A stretch of 64,000 nucleotides of DNA from Anaerolineae bacterium (GTDB lineage: Bacteria; Chloroflexota; Anaerolineae; Anaerolineales; Villigracilaceae), in NCBI GenBank assembly GCA_030123675.1, contig JASJYH010000002.1, positions 1 to 64,000 on the forward strand, given 5' to 3'. How positions within the stretch are numbered: position 1 is the stretch's first letter; every line of letters starts with the position of its first letter. Position numbers and translations under genes: made by a program. The notes beneath the pieces were generated by a model. It was given only the letters and a program-made list of their open reading frames with translations. It was not told the DNA's origin and searched no databases. Shown in pieces: positions 26,301 to 36,283 of this stretch.

Positions 26301-28682
26301 GTAGGAATTAATATTGAATTCAGGATTATCACTAAGTCGGGCAACCTGCGCCATGTTTATCAACAGAATGAGGTTGTTCTGAATGGAGAAGGTAAGATCA
26401 CCAGGTCTTTCGGGACAGAACAAGACATCAGCGCCCGCAAGCAGGCGGAAGAAGCATTAGTCCGTCGGGCCGAGGAATTGGCCGCATTATATAAGACCTC
26501 ACTGGAAATTGGCGCCCAAACTGATTTAAAAACTTTACTGAACACAATCATACACAGTGGAACCGACTTGGTGAACGCCTCAGCTGGAGGTATTTTGTTA
26601 TTGGAACCTGACGGAGAGTCACTCAAGCTGACAGCAGCATATAATCTGGTCAACCATCCCAAACACCTAATTCTTTACATGGGGGAAGGTGTAGCAGGCC
26701 GGGTCGCTGAGAGTGGTCAACCGCTAGCAATATCAGATTATCAAAATTGGGCCGGGCGTATTCCTGCCTTATCGGATGCAACCATACAACGAGTTGTATG
26801 TGTCCCTTTGAAACTTGGCCAAGACATCATCGGTGTATTAAGTGTATCGGATGATGTAAAAAATGATCCATTTAATGAGAACGATGTCCAGGTGCTCAGT
26901 TCGTTTGCTGCCCAAGCTGTAATTGCCATCGATAATGCACGGTCTTTTGAACGCATTCAACAGTCCACAAAAGAGATGACGATGCTATTCCATGGCAGCC
27001 AAACTCTCAGTAACGAATTACATGGTGTTGAAGACATCGCAAAAATTAGTGCCAATTTATTCATTGAAATGATCCCTACGTTCAGTAATGCTTATCAATA
27101 TCCTGAATGTGAAATATCTCTGTTTGATCCTGAGAAAAATACCCTGCGAGTTATAGCTTCATTTTCCTTAGAAGATGATGAAGTGACAATTCGCGAGGAT
27201 AAAGAAGAAATTGGCCATGTGTACTCTTGTGAGGGATACCCCGCCACCATGCACGCCCTAGAAAACCTGTTACCTCTGACTGTTCGTGCCAGTGATCCCA
27301 AAGCCGATCCGGCAGAATTAGCATTCTTGAAAGAACATGAAATGGCCTCTGTTGTGGCCTTGCCGTTGGTAGTTAAAGGAAAAGCCATTGGTCTGGTCGA
27401 ACTCAATAGCTATGATAAAGAGCTAAAACTAACCCAAGCAGAAATAAACCTGGCTATGACTCTTGCAAACCAGGCAGCGGTGGCTATAGAAAACGCGCTG
27501 GTATTTGAGGAGCTGAACCAAGCACAAAGTTACATCACAAACATCATCAATTCCATGCCATCCGTTTTGGTAGGTGTGGATGCTGATGGAAATATAACGC
27601 AATGGAACGATGAAGCACACCGAAAAACAGGACTATCAGCCAAACAAGCGTTCGGCCTTCCACTCGGTGATGCATTTCCGCGCCTAGAATATGAAATGGA
27701 TCGCGTACATAAAGCTATGAAGACGCTAGAAGTGCAATCGAATAACCATCGGGAATACGAAGTGGATGGCCATACTCATTACGAAGATATAACTGTATAT
27801 CCTTTGATTGCCGAGGGGATGTCTGGAGCAGTCATCCGCGTGGATGATGTTACGGAACAAGTCCGACTTGAAGAAATGATGATCCAAAGCGAGAAAATGC
27901 TCTCTGTTGGTGGATTGGCGGTTGGGATGGCCCACGAAATAAACAACCCCTTAGCTGGGATGGTACAAACTGCCAGTGTGGTTAAAAATCGGTTAAGTCA
28001 AAATATTCCAGCTAACAGAACTGCTGCCTTAAAAGCTGGCACAACAATAGAAGCAATCCGCGAGTATATGGAGAGCCGCGGAATTCCACGAATGCTGGAA
28101 GCAATCAACGAGTCTGGTGGCCGTGCAGGCAGCATCGTAGACAACATGCTTAGCTTTGCACGCCGGGGTAACACAGTAATCTCATCTATCGATATGCCAG
28201 AACTGCTTGAAATGGCCCTGGAATTAGCCGCCACTGACTACGATTTGAAAAAACAATATGATTTTAAAAACATCGAGATAGTAAAAGAATACGAAGCAGA
28301 CCTACCTTTGGTGCTATGTGAAGGGAACAAGATCCAGCAAGTGTTGTTGAATATCCTGCAAAATGGGGCCCAAGCTATGCAAGAGAATTTTAAGCTTGAG
28401 CCTGGCAAAACCCCACGCTTTATCCTACGGTTGGCAAAAGAAACAAAAAATGAGCAATTAAAAATAGAAATAGAGGATAACGGCATCGGCATGGATGAAT
28501 ATACTCGAAAAAGAGTGTTTGAACCTTTCTTTACAACCAAACCAGTCGGCGAAGGTACCGGCTTGGGATTAAGCGTATCCTATTTTATTGTTACGGAAAA
28601 TCACGGTGGCCAAATGGATGTGGAATCGGAACCTGGCAAAGGCACGACTTTCATTGTCCGCTTGCCGTTTGAGAAAGGTTAA
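23307..28682 (+). CDS. giant soluble sensor histidine kinase with nine PAS and two GAF domains
   Basis: The 1791-residue protein has no transmembrane segment. Eight PAS/PAC units (about 10-1050), most with EKIWGR...GIHPDD...EEYRVIRPDG...YPIxDESG...QDITE, are followed by two GAF domains (about 1055-1405), a ninth PAS (NSMPSVLVGVDADG), a phosphoacceptor helix with HEINNPLAGM, and a HATPase domain (DNGIGMDEYTRK, GTGLGLSVSY). Two PAS units are of a different kind (GKLGHWEWDH). The near-identical repeats point to tandem duplication. It probably senses internal redox or small-ligand cues and phosphorylates the receivers at 32.5-35.2 kb. Confidence 0.9.
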   Translation: MVTSKQAKEAIWDNEAHFRQIAEAVDHVFTISDVKTRTVLYVSPAYEKIWGRSLDELYRDGTQWDEGIHPDDRPRVISAWDKLINNGSQFDEEYRVIHTDGSMRWVRGQQYPVHDEGGQVNRIAGILQDITEKVEALEALRESKERFRQITEGINDVFVVTDEKTKDVIYVSPAYETIWGRPVEELYKDVRQWDEGIHSDDRLGLENFWERMNKEGYFEEEYRVVRPDGTMSWCQTRQYPIRDESGNIIRAAGIVQDITERKRVEDELEKSQTLYRQAEEMGKLGHWEWDHIKDRMISCSEQYARIYELTVDEAINNFTSSEAILRQVHPDDRAQYEKLIDASEEQHKGIDHELRIITRSGDVRYIHLRSEFVLDEKGKIIRSFGTEQDITAQAQQQEQLQESQTKLRATLNSIGDAVISTDTNGFIVNMNPVAEDLTGWKLSDAQGKALTKIFKIVNAKTNKRADNPVKQVLTSGKIIGLANHTILIAKNGNEFQIADSASPIKDSQGTIIGVVLVFRDVTEDYRVREELQESEARFKQIADVIEEAFVISDIKTVAILYASPAFEKIWGRPVSKLYEDIKHWNEGIHPDDRPKTKKAWKRMIKTGERFDEQYRVIRPDGTIRWVRSEHYPIFDESGKVYRVAEVVQDITERLEAEEALRESESRFKLLANEIDDVFVVSDTLTDTFLYVSPAFEKIWGRPANEMYDDPRKLDIGIHPDDVKHIQDEWARMKKDGRQYEKEFRVVRPDGSIRWIRGRWFPVRNESGQVYRVAEINQDITNQKETALALRESEERFQQLADKIEDVFILTDVDKWIILFANPAFEKIWGRSVQDLYEDGEKYNRGIHPDDLKRVQKAFRDVARRGALLMDEEYRVIHTDGSERWVRSRAYPIHNENGKVYRMAEIVQDINARKQAELKLQRSQALYRQAERMGKLGHWEWDHLNNRLVSCSDQFARIYEMTVEEALKFFSHKRSELNVIHPDDRERYEQYLHDSEEQAVGINIEFRIITKSGNLRHVYQQNEVVLNGEGKITRSFGTEQDISARKQAEEALVRRAEELAALYKTSLEIGAQTDLKTLLNTIIHSGTDLVNASAGGILLLEPDGESLKLTAAYNLVNHPKHLILYMGEGVAGRVAESGQPLAISDYQNWAGRIPALSDATIQRVVCVPLKLGQDIIGVLSVSDDVKNDPFNENDVQVLSSFAAQAVIAIDNARSFERIQQSTKEMTMLFHGSQTLSNELHGVEDIAKISANLFIEMIPTFSNAYQYPECEISLFDPEKNTLRVIASFSLEDDEVTIREDKEEIGHVYSCEGYPATMHALENLLPLTVRASDPKADPAELAFLKEHEMASVVALPLVVKGKAIGLVELNSYDKELKLTQAEINLAMTLANQAAVAIENALVFEELNQAQSYITNIINSMPSVLVGVDADGNITQWNDEAHRKTGLSAKQAFGLPLGDAFPRLEYEMDRVHKAMKTLEVQSNNHREYEVDGHTHYEDITVYPLIAEGMSGAVIRVDDVTEQVRLEEMMIQSEKMLSVGGLAVGMAHEINNPLAGMVQTASVVKNRLSQNIPANRTAALKAGTTIEAIREYMESRGIPRMLEAINESGGRAGSIVDNMLSFARRGNTVISSIDMPELLEMALELAATDYDLKKQYDFKNIEIVKEYEADLPLVLCEGNKIQQVLLNILQNGAQAMQENFKLEPGKTPRFILRLAKETKNEQLKIEIEDNGIGMDEYTRKRVFEPFFTTKPVGEGTGLGLSVSYFIVTENHGGQMDVESEPGKGTTFIVRLPFEKG

Positions 28683-28861
28683 GACGAGGAATAAAACCTT
28701 GAGACTCATTTTACTAGTCCTTGACATTTGTCTTACAACTTCAAGAAATGAAGTATATTAAATGTTAATAAATGCCCGATTATTAGATTGCTGTAAGTGA
28801 CGATGTTTGATTTCTAATTTTTCCTATATCGCCGCATAAGTTGTGCAAGAAGGAAGAGATT

Positions 28862-31800
28862 ATGAATAATAAGCGAGCCCTTCAAATATTTGGAAACCGC
28901 GGACATGATGGTGTCGCCAGACGACTTACCAGTAGTTGGCCTTGGTTGACAAGAGATAGGATGAGCAAACAAAAGACCGGTCGTCATCTCCCGGGGCAGA
29001 TCCTGTCAGCTCCTGTGCTTATTACCAGTCTCTTCACCGTTTCGATCTTCACTCAGATCATCATTGATGATAATCCTGCAAACTTCAGCTATCTACTTTC
29101 CTACCTCACTTTGGGCCTGATTCTGCCAAGTGTTTTGCTCACTTTAAACCATATTATTATCCTAGCGCTGATTGATATTGGGGGCGTGTTAATACTGCCA
29201 GGGATTCTCCCAGAAATAACATTCTTTGAAGTTATTCCACCGTTTGTATTTCTCTCACTTTCAATCGGTCTCGTATTGCTCACTGTAAACCAAAGGAACA
29301 AATCTAGGATAAATCGGAAGGCTGATTCGCGTAAGGGCGAAAGCGATTTTGGAGCAAATTCCGAAGGTCCAAATCAGACCGAACGTGCTTTGCAAGCAAG
29401 TGAGGCAAATTTGCGGGCCACGCTAAATTCTATAGGAGATGCGGTTATTTCTACTGACATCCAGGGAAAGATCGCCAACATGAATCCGGTGGCGGAACAA
29501 TTGACAGGCTGGAATCTGGCCGAGGCACAGGGCAAAGCGCTGACCAAAGTTTTCAAGATCGTCAACTCCCAAACAAAAAAACCGGCTGTTAACCCGGTCG
29601 GCAAAGTGCTCGAAAGTGGCAAATTTGTTGGCCTGGCCAACCACACCATGCTGATCGCCAAGGATGGGGCCGAATATCAGATTGCCGACTCGGCTGCGCC
29701 GATAATAAATGAGACTGGCGCTACTACAGGTGTGGTTCTGGTCTTCCGAGATGTGACCGAGGAGTATCGTATGCAGGAAGCTTTGCGTGAGAGTGAAGCG
29801 CGCTTCCAACAAATTAGTGAGGTGATTGAGGATGTGTTTCAGATATCGGAATTGAAGACAGGGGATATCCTGTTTGCCAACCCGGCTTTCGAGAAGATCT
29901 GGGGACGACCGGTGCAGGAGCTTTATGAGGATGGCGGGTTGTGGGACGAAGGTATTCACCCAGATGATGTCAAACGTATTCAGATAATCTGGGGGCGAAT
30001 GGTAGAACTGGGAAACAGTTATGATGAGGAATACCGGGTGATCCGCCCCGACGGCTCCATGCGCTGGGTCCGGGACCGAACGTACCCAATCCGCGATGAG
30101 AGTGGCCAGGTCTATCGCACGGTGGGGATTGCCCAAGACATCACTGAGCGTAAACTCTCAGAAGAAGCCCTGCTAAAAAACCAGGCTCTTTATCGCCAGG
30201 CGGAACAAATTGGCCATATGGGTTACTGGGAGTGGGACGAAGTAGAAGATGGGTTAATTGCCTGTTCGGAACAGTACGCCCATATTTTTGAAATGACCGT
30301 TGACGAAATCCTCGCTGTTACATCAAGTTCTGAATTGGACTCTGAGTTTATCCACGAGAATGATCGCGAGCGCTATAAACAAGTCATGGACACTAAGATT
30401 GCGCTTAAAGAAGGATGGAACCTTGAATACCAGATCATCACCCGGACAGGTAAGGTGGTTTACGTGCACGAGTTAGGAGAGCCTGTGTTTGATGAACATG
30501 GCATATTTGTTCGGTCTATTGGAACACTTCAGGACATTACTGAGAGTAAATTGGTGGAAGAAAAGTTGCTAAAAAGCCAGGCCCTCTTTCGCCAGGCGGA
30601 GCTCATGGGAAAAATAGGTCACTGGGAATGGGACTATCAAGATGACAGGATGGTTTCCTGCTCGGAACAGTTCGCCCGGATTTATGAGATGACTGTGGAC
30701 GAAGCGCTGAAATATTTCTCGAACAGTAAAGCTGTAGTGAGCTTAGTACTTCAGGAAGACCGGGAATGGTTCAATCAGTCCTATCAGGATTCTTTAGAAC
30801 AACGGAAAGGACATGAAATTGAATTCAGGTTAATCACCCACTCAGGTGCCATACGCCACATTCATTCAGTAAATGAGCGAGTGGTGAATGATCAAGGTGA
30901 AATTATCAGTGGCATCGGGACTATCCAGGACATCACCGAACGGGTAGAGGCCGAGGCGGCCTTGAAGGAGAGCGAAGTGCGCTTCCAACAACTCGCAGAG
31001 GCTGTTGATGAGGTATTCGTTATTTCTGACGTGAAGCAAAATTCTGTCATATACGCCAACCAAGCATATGAGCAGATTTGGGGAAGAACCTTGAAGGAGC
31101 TCTACGATGATAGCAATCAATGGGATGCGGCAATTCATCCAGATGATCTTCCGCAAACAAAAAAAGCATGGGCGCGCTTGATTGAGCATGGCGAACGCTA
31201 TGAGGAGGAATATCGGGTCATACGACCGGACGGCTCCCTCCGTTGGGTGCGCAGCAAACAAACCCCTGTGCTTAATGAAAGCGGAAAGATTTATCGCTTC
31301 GCTGGGATAGTCCAAGACATCACCGAGCGAGTACAGGCTGAAAAATACCTTTCCAACATCATCAATTCGATGCCCTCTGTACTTGTGGGAGTGGATTCTG
31401 ATGGCAAGATTACCCAATGGAATAGCGAGGCACAACGGGCCACAGGCTTGTTACCCGAGCAAGCTGTTGGACAGCCGCTCAACCAAGCGATTCCACGCTT
31501 AGCCTCAGAGATGGAACGGGTGCGAGAGGCCATGAAATTGAGGCAAGTGCGCACGGATCCGAGACGAGCATACAAGGAAGATGGCCAAACCCGTTATGAG
31601 GAAATAACGGTCTTCCCACTAATTGCCAACGGAGTTGAGGGTGCGGTTATCCGTGTGGACGATATCACCGAACAGGTACGCTTGGAAGAGTTAATGATTC
31701 AAAGTGAGAAGATGCTCTCTGTTGGTGGACTGGCGGCCGGTATGGCTCACGAAATCAATAATCCTTTGGCAGGCATGATGCAAACCGCCAATGTACTCAG

Positions 31801-32515
31801 CAATCGATTAAGTGAGGATCTTCCAGCCAACGAGAAAGCAGCGCAAGAGGCTGGCACTTCAATGGAAGCTATTCGCGCTTTTATGGAGAGTCGCGGTATT
31901 CCGCGCATGTTGGCAGCTATCAACGATTCGGGCCGACGGGTGGCAGAAATTGTGGACAACATGCTCAGCTTCGCTCGTAAAACCGATTCTTCCATTTCAT
32001 CGCATAATATGTCAAAGTTAATGGATAAAACTTTAGACCTAGCTGCTACCGATTATGATCTGAGAAAGCGGTATGATTTCAAGGTAATTGAAATTGTGAA
32101 AGAATACGAGGCAGACCTGCCCAAGGTACTCTGCGAATCCGCCAAGATACAGCAGGTGTTTTTGAACATCTTACGTAATGGTGCTCACGCTATGCAAGAC
32201 GCGGCCAATAATGATGAAGAAGGGCAGCGTCATGTGAAAAAATCGCGGATGTCGATCAGAATATCACATGAAAAGGAATCTGATATGCTGCGGATCGAGA
32301 TCGAAGATAACGGGCGCGGTATGGACGAGGCTACACGCAAACGAGTATTTGAACCATTTTTCACAACCAAATCAGTCGGCGTGGGTACAGGTCTGGGGTT
32401 GAGTGTTTCCTATTTCATCATCACCGAAAATCATGGCGGCCGACTGGATGTGGTCTCTGAACCAGGCAAAGGCTCAAATTTCATTATTCGCCTACCAGTT
32501 GATTTTAAGGAGTGA
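28862..32515 (+). CDS. membrane sensor histidine kinase with six PAS domains
   Basis: The 1217-residue kinase starts at ATG 28862, behind GGAAGAG; the track TTG at 28841 lacks this. Three or four hydrophobic helices near residues 45-145 are followed by six PAS units of the same two types as the neighbouring kinase, then HEINNPLAGM and a HATPase (DNGRGMDEATRK, GTGLGLSVSY). The last PAS plus kinase core is closely similar to that of the preceding gene, so one arose from the other. It is followed after 3 nt by a receiver gene. The 179-bp spacer before it holds a TTGACA with no matching -10. Confidence 0.88.
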   Translation: MNNKRALQIFGNRGHDGVARRLTSSWPWLTRDRMSKQKTGRHLPGQILSAPVLITSLFTVSIFTQIIIDDNPANFSYLLSYLTLGLILPSVLLTLNHIIILALIDIGGVLILPGILPEITFFEVIPPFVFLSLSIGLVLLTVNQRNKSRINRKADSRKGESDFGANSEGPNQTERALQASEANLRATLNSIGDAVISTDIQGKIANMNPVAEQLTGWNLAEAQGKALTKVFKIVNSQTKKPAVNPVGKVLESGKFVGLANHTMLIAKDGAEYQIADSAAPIINETGATTGVVLVFRDVTEEYRMQEALRESEARFQQISEVIEDVFQISELKTGDILFANPAFEKIWGRPVQELYEDGGLWDEGIHPDDVKRIQIIWGRMVELGNSYDEEYRVIRPDGSMRWVRDRTYPIRDESGQVYRTVGIAQDITERKLSEEALLKNQALYRQAEQIGHMGYWEWDEVEDGLIACSEQYAHIFEMTVDEILAVTSSSELDSEFIHENDRERYKQVMDTKIALKEGWNLEYQIITRTGKVVYVHELGEPVFDEHGIFVRSIGTLQDITESKLVEEKLLKSQALFRQAELMGKIGHWEWDYQDDRMVSCSEQFARIYEMTVDEALKYFSNSKAVVSLVLQEDREWFNQSYQDSLEQRKGHEIEFRLITHSGAIRHIHSVNERVVNDQGEIISGIGTIQDITERVEAEAALKESEVRFQQLAEAVDEVFVISDVKQNSVIYANQAYEQIWGRTLKELYDDSNQWDAAIHPDDLPQTKKAWARLIEHGERYEEEYRVIRPDGSLRWVRSKQTPVLNESGKIYRFAGIVQDITERVQAEKYLSNIINSMPSVLVGVDSDGKITQWNSEAQRATGLLPEQAVGQPLNQAIPRLASEMERVREAMKLRQVRTDPRRAYKEDGQTRYEEITVFPLIANGVEGAVIRVDDITEQVRLEELMIQSEKMLSVGGLAAGMAHEINNPLAGMMQTANVLSNRLSEDLPANEKAAQEAGTSMEAIRAFMESRGIPRMLAAINDSGRRVAEIVDNMLSFARKTDSSISSHNMSKLMDKTLDLAATDYDLRKRYDFKVIEIVKEYEADLPKVLCESAKIQQVFLNILRNGAHAMQDAANNDEEGQRHVKKSRMSIRISHEKESDMLRIEIEDNGRGMDEATRKRVFEPFFTTKSVGVGTGLGLSVSYFIITENHGGRLDVVSEPGKGSNFIIRLPVDFKE

Positions 32516-32518
32516 ACT

Positions 32519-32914
32519 TTGAAAACCATATTGATACTCGACGATGAAGAGGTCCTGAGAGATGTGTTTATGGCTTTTTTCGAGGATCGCTTGTGGCAAC
32601 CTCTCCAAGCAAGTAGCGCTGAAGAAGCACTTGAGATTCTGAAGAAGGAAGCACCGGCGGCCGTTTTGGTCGATATTCGTTTGCCTGGGATGGGTGGCGA
32701 CGAATTTATCCGTACCGCCCTCAAACTGAAACTTGAGACCGCTTTCATTATTTGCACCGGTTCACCAGATTATTTTCTGCCCCCCGATTTAATCGAAATC
32801 CCCAATGTTTCTGAACGCTTATTTATTAAACCAATTATGCAGCTCGAAGATCTAGAAAAGGAAGTTCTACGAGTCGTCCAAAGAGTCGAAAAACCGGAAT
32901 CTGAAAATGAATAA
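32519..32914 (+). CDS. single-domain response regulator
   Basis: This 131-residue receiver starts at TTG three nt after the kinase, with GGAGTG upstream. It has the acidic pair DDEE (8-11), phospho-acceptor Asp in VLVDIRLPG (about 52), the Thr of CTGS, and the KP pair (FIKPI). It has no output domain, so it may act as a phosphotransfer relay to the next gene, which overlaps by 8 bp. Confidence 0.88.
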   Translation: MKTILILDDEEVLRDVFMAFFEDRLWQPLQASSAEEALEILKKEAPAAVLVDIRLPGMGGDEFIRTALKLKLETAFIICTGSPDYFLPPDLIEIPNVSERLFIKPIMQLEDLEKEVLRVVQRVEKPESENE

Positions 32915-35204
32915 CTCCAGTCCTCCGGTTAAAGTGCTCATCATCGAGGATGAGGAAGCAATCCGGATGAGCTTTGCTGATTATATGGAAGATCGGGGTT
33001 TCGAGGTCCTAATCGCAGAAAATGGTCGCATCGGCATAGAAGTCCTTAAACAAAAGCAACCAGATATTGTGCTCGTGGATTTGCGTATGCCAGAAATGAA
33101 CGGGCTTGAATTTATGATAATGGCTAAGCCTATCGCGCCAGATGTGCCAGTGATCGTGATTTCGGGCGCAAACAGGATAGATGAAGTGGTTAAGGCGCAA
33201 CAGCTTGGATCCTCAGATTACCTTGTCAAACCAGTAAATGAATTGTCCTTGTTGGGGTTTGCCGTGGATAAAGCTCTGGAAAGGGCGCGATTGATACAAG
33301 AAAATCGGAAGTATCAAAAAGACCTGGAAGAGTTAGTTCAAGTAAGAACCGCAAATCTTGAAAAAGCCAATCTCAAGTTGGCCGAAAGCGAGGAAAGATA
33401 TCGGTTATTGGCCGAGAACGCACTGGATTTCATTTGGAAAATCAATATGGATATGAATTTTGTTTACGCTAGCAACTCCGTATCGGAATTGTTAGGCTAT
33501 TCACCAAATGAAATCTTGAAAATGAACAATAAGGATATTTACACTCCAAAAGAATATAAGAAGGTTAAAAAGATTATCACGAAGGAGCTTTCCAAGGAAG
33601 CTCCCCATTATGGAATTACATTTCAATCATTTCATCAGCATAAAGATGGACGGGAGATACCTGTCGAGATCAGTGCGAAAATAATCTACGACGACAACTG
33701 GAAACCTATTTCGATCCAGGGTTCTACATATGATCTCACGGAACGCCTCCAGGCAGAGCAACAGTTGCGCCTCCAAGCTACCGCGCTAGAATCTGCTGCG
33801 AACGCGATTGTAATAACAAACAGGACAGGTTCGATAGAATGGGTAAACCCAGCATTTACGGAGCTGACAGGATACAAAGGTCCCGAAAGTCTGGCGCGCA
33901 ACTTACGCGAACTTGTTCGCTCAGATTTGCAAGATGATGCGTTTTATAATGAAATGTGGGAGACTGTTACGCAAGGCAAAGTGTGGCATGGGGATCTGGT
34001 CAACCGCCGGAAAGACGGGAGTTTATATATAGAAGAACAAACCATTACACCGGTGCATAATACAAAGGGAGATATTACTCATTTCGTAACTATCAAACAA
34101 GATATCACGGACCGAAAAGAATATGAACAGGAACTGGAAACAGTGGCTGCGGTTAGCGCTGCTTTACGAGGCGCCACAACTCGCTCAGAGATGTTGCCTG
34201 TTATTCTCGACCAACTGCTCACTCTACTAAATGTTGAAGGCGCAAACATAGTAATGAGCAACGGGGCCAGCGGTGAGATGGTCACTGAATTGGGACGCGG
34301 AGTGTGGGCGTCCCTTACTGGAATGCACATTCCGGCTGGCTCCGGTGTAAGCGCCAAGGTATTAAGGGATGGTAGTCCATATCTGAATAATAATGCTATT
34401 AACGACAAAAACTTCTACCGCCCGATCGCGCTAGAAGTTTGTACCGCTATAGCCGGGGTACCCTTAAAAGTTGGGGATTATCCAAATGGTGTGTTGTGGA
34501 TCGGTAGCTCCCGCCCCCTGAGTGAACACCACCTTCGGCTGCTCACGGTCATTGCTGATATGGCAGCCAACGCATTACACCGTGCAGATTTATTCAATGA
34601 TCTGGAACGTACGAACGAAGAATTAATCCAGTCTTATGATGCCACTATTGAAGGCTGGGCCCGAGTCCTTGAGCAGCGTGACCTTGAAACAGAAGGACAT
34701 AGCAAGCGGGTGGCCGAACTATCCATGCGATTGGCGACCAAGGTTGGAATAAATGATGAAGAGCTCATTCATGTCCGGCGTGGTGCACTCTTACACGACA
34801 TCGGAAAAATTGGTATTCCCGATATCATTTTGCATAAGACTGGGGCGCTCACAGAAAAAGAATGGGAAGAGATGCATGGACATCCGAAATACGCGCATGA
34901 TTGGCTTTCAACCATCGAATTCCTCCAACCAGCGCTGAATATTCCATATACCCATCACGAGAAATGGGACGGGACTGGCTATCCGCGTGGTTTGAAAGGT
35001 AAGGATATCCCGCATGAGGTGCGCGTCTTCTCAATTGTGGACGTATGGGATGCGCTGCGGTCGGATAGACCTTACCGAAAGGCTTGGTCTAATAAAAAAG
35101 CCCTAGAATATATCCAGGATCAATCTGGAAAACACTTTGATCCCAAGGTAGTAAAGGCTTTTTTAGACATTATCAAATCAAATGGAATAGAAAAGTCAAC
35201 ATAA
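32907..35204 (+). CDS. response regulator with PAS, GAF and HD-GYP phosphodiesterase output
   Basis: The 765-residue protein contains a receiver (IEDEE; VLVDLRMPEMNG; LVKPVN), a coiled linker, two PAS domains (about 160-410), a GAF domain (about 420-560) and an HD-GYP domain with HDIGKIGIPD and HHEKWDGTGYPRGLKG. HD-GYP enzymes hydrolyse cyclic di-GMP, so the two upstream kinases probably converge on c-di-GMP turnover and surface behaviour. All signature His and Asp residues are present. Confidence 0.9.
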   Translation: MNNSSPPVKVLIIEDEEAIRMSFADYMEDRGFEVLIAENGRIGIEVLKQKQPDIVLVDLRMPEMNGLEFMIMAKPIAPDVPVIVISGANRIDEVVKAQQLGSSDYLVKPVNELSLLGFAVDKALERARLIQENRKYQKDLEELVQVRTANLEKANLKLAESEERYRLLAENALDFIWKINMDMNFVYASNSVSELLGYSPNEILKMNNKDIYTPKEYKKVKKIITKELSKEAPHYGITFQSFHQHKDGREIPVEISAKIIYDDNWKPISIQGSTYDLTERLQAEQQLRLQATALESAANAIVITNRTGSIEWVNPAFTELTGYKGPESLARNLRELVRSDLQDDAFYNEMWETVTQGKVWHGDLVNRRKDGSLYIEEQTITPVHNTKGDITHFVTIKQDITDRKEYEQELETVAAVSAALRGATTRSEMLPVILDQLLTLLNVEGANIVMSNGASGEMVTELGRGVWASLTGMHIPAGSGVSAKVLRDGSPYLNNNAINDKNFYRPIALEVCTAIAGVPLKVGDYPNGVLWIGSSRPLSEHHLRLLTVIADMAANALHRADLFNDLERTNEELIQSYDATIEGWARVLEQRDLETEGHSKRVAELSMRLATKVGINDEELIHVRRGALLHDIGKIGIPDIILHKTGALTEKEWEEMHGHPKYAHDWLSTIEFLQPALNIPYTHHEKWDGTGYPRGLKGKDIPHEVRVFSIVDVWDALRSDRPYRKAWSNKKALEYIQDQSGKHFDPKVVKAFLDIIKSNGIEKST

Positions 35205-35353
35205 AGGATATATTCAAGTCTCACGTTTGCTTTCAAGCTTTAATGCCATAAATATTTCTCTATAATCAAAGAAACCTATTCATCTTACACTGAGGGGATA
35301 CCATAAATCCAAATCTTGTTTAACAAAATCTATAGCTTAAAAAAATAGCAAGA

Positions 35354-35359
35354 TATAAT
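35354..35359 (+). promoter_or_regulatory. TATAAT -10 box, leaderless configuration, before mscS
   Basis: TATAAT is followed by six bases (TATCCA) and the ATG at 35366. No ribosome-binding site fits between. Another TATAAT lies about 90 bp upstream (near 35261) and may serve a longer transcript. Confidence 0.5.
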
Positions 35360-35365
35360 TATCCA

Positions 35366-36274
35366 ATGACGAATATTATTACCTGGTTACAAATACATCT
35401 TGGGATTGACTCGTTGATTCAGGAAAAAGTGTTCATCTCAGTCATGATCGCTGCCTCATTATGGATGATCCACCGGCTGTTGTTCAAAAGCATAATCGAC
35501 CGAATAAAAGATCCAGACCGGCGCTACCAGTGGAAAAAATCACTTGGGTACACTTTTTCAACATTGGGCGTACTAACAATTGGGCTTGTTTGGATTGAAG
35601 GTATGCAATCAGCTGCCACCTACTTGGGCCTAGTTTCCGCGGGTATAGCCATAGCACTAAAAGACCCGATCACCAATATAGTCGCCTGGGGATTTATCCT
35701 TTGGCGGAAGCCATTTGAAGTCGGGGATCGAATCGAAATTGGTCCCTTTTCAGGAGACGTAGTTGATCAACGTATTTTCCAATTTTCTATGATGGAAATT
35801 GGCAACTGGGTCGATGCAGACCAATCCACAGGGCGTATCTTACACATCCCCAATGGTATGATTTTCACCCAAGGTGTTGCTAACTTCACACACGGCCCAG
35901 ATTTCATTTGGAACGAGGTTCCTGTATTAATCACTTTTGAAAGCGATTGGGAAAAGGCCAAAGGAGTATTACAGAAAATTGCAGATTTGCATGATATCTC
36001 TCAGGATGACAATGCAGCTGAAGAGTTTGAGAGTGCAGCGCGTAAGTTTTTGTTAAAGTATGATAAATTAACCCCTACTGTTTATACGAATGTATTGGAT
36101 TCAGGTGTAATGCTCACAATCCGGTATTTGTGTAAACCACGCCAACGCCGTGTGAGCGTACAAATTTTATGGGAAGATATATTGCGTGCTTTTGCTCAGC
36201 ATGCTAATATTGACTTAGCATACCCAACCACCCGTTTCTACACAATACCCTCTTCTGAACTTAAAGCTTCTTAA
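35366..36274 (+). CDS. MscS-family mechanosensitive channel
   Basis: This 302-residue protein has two to three transmembrane helices, the pore-lining type helix GLVSAGIAIALKDPITNIVAW, and the cytosolic beta domain with FEVGDRIEIGPFSGDV and HIPNG. It releases ions under membrane tension. It is the first gene of a run in which a selenoprotein, a pyrophosphatase and a squalene/phytoene synthase relative follow with spacings of 1-9 nt. Confidence 0.9.
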   Translation: MTNIITWLQIHLGIDSLIQEKVFISVMIAASLWMIHRLLFKSIIDRIKDPDRRYQWKKSLGYTFSTLGVLTIGLVWIEGMQSAATYLGLVSAGIAIALKDPITNIVAWGFILWRKPFEVGDRIEIGPFSGDVVDQRIFQFSMMEIGNWVDADQSTGRILHIPNGMIFTQGVANFTHGPDFIWNEVPVLITFESDWEKAKGVLQKIADLHDISQDDNAAEEFESAARKFLLKYDKLTPTVYTNVLDSGVMLTIRYLCKPRQRRVSVQILWEDILRAFAQHANIDLAYPTTRFYTIPSSELKAS

Positions 36275-36283
36275 GGGAAAATT

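Noticed and set aside
28721-28749. TTGACA promoter before the second PAS kinase
   Set aside because: No -10-like hexamer at 16-18 bp spacing.
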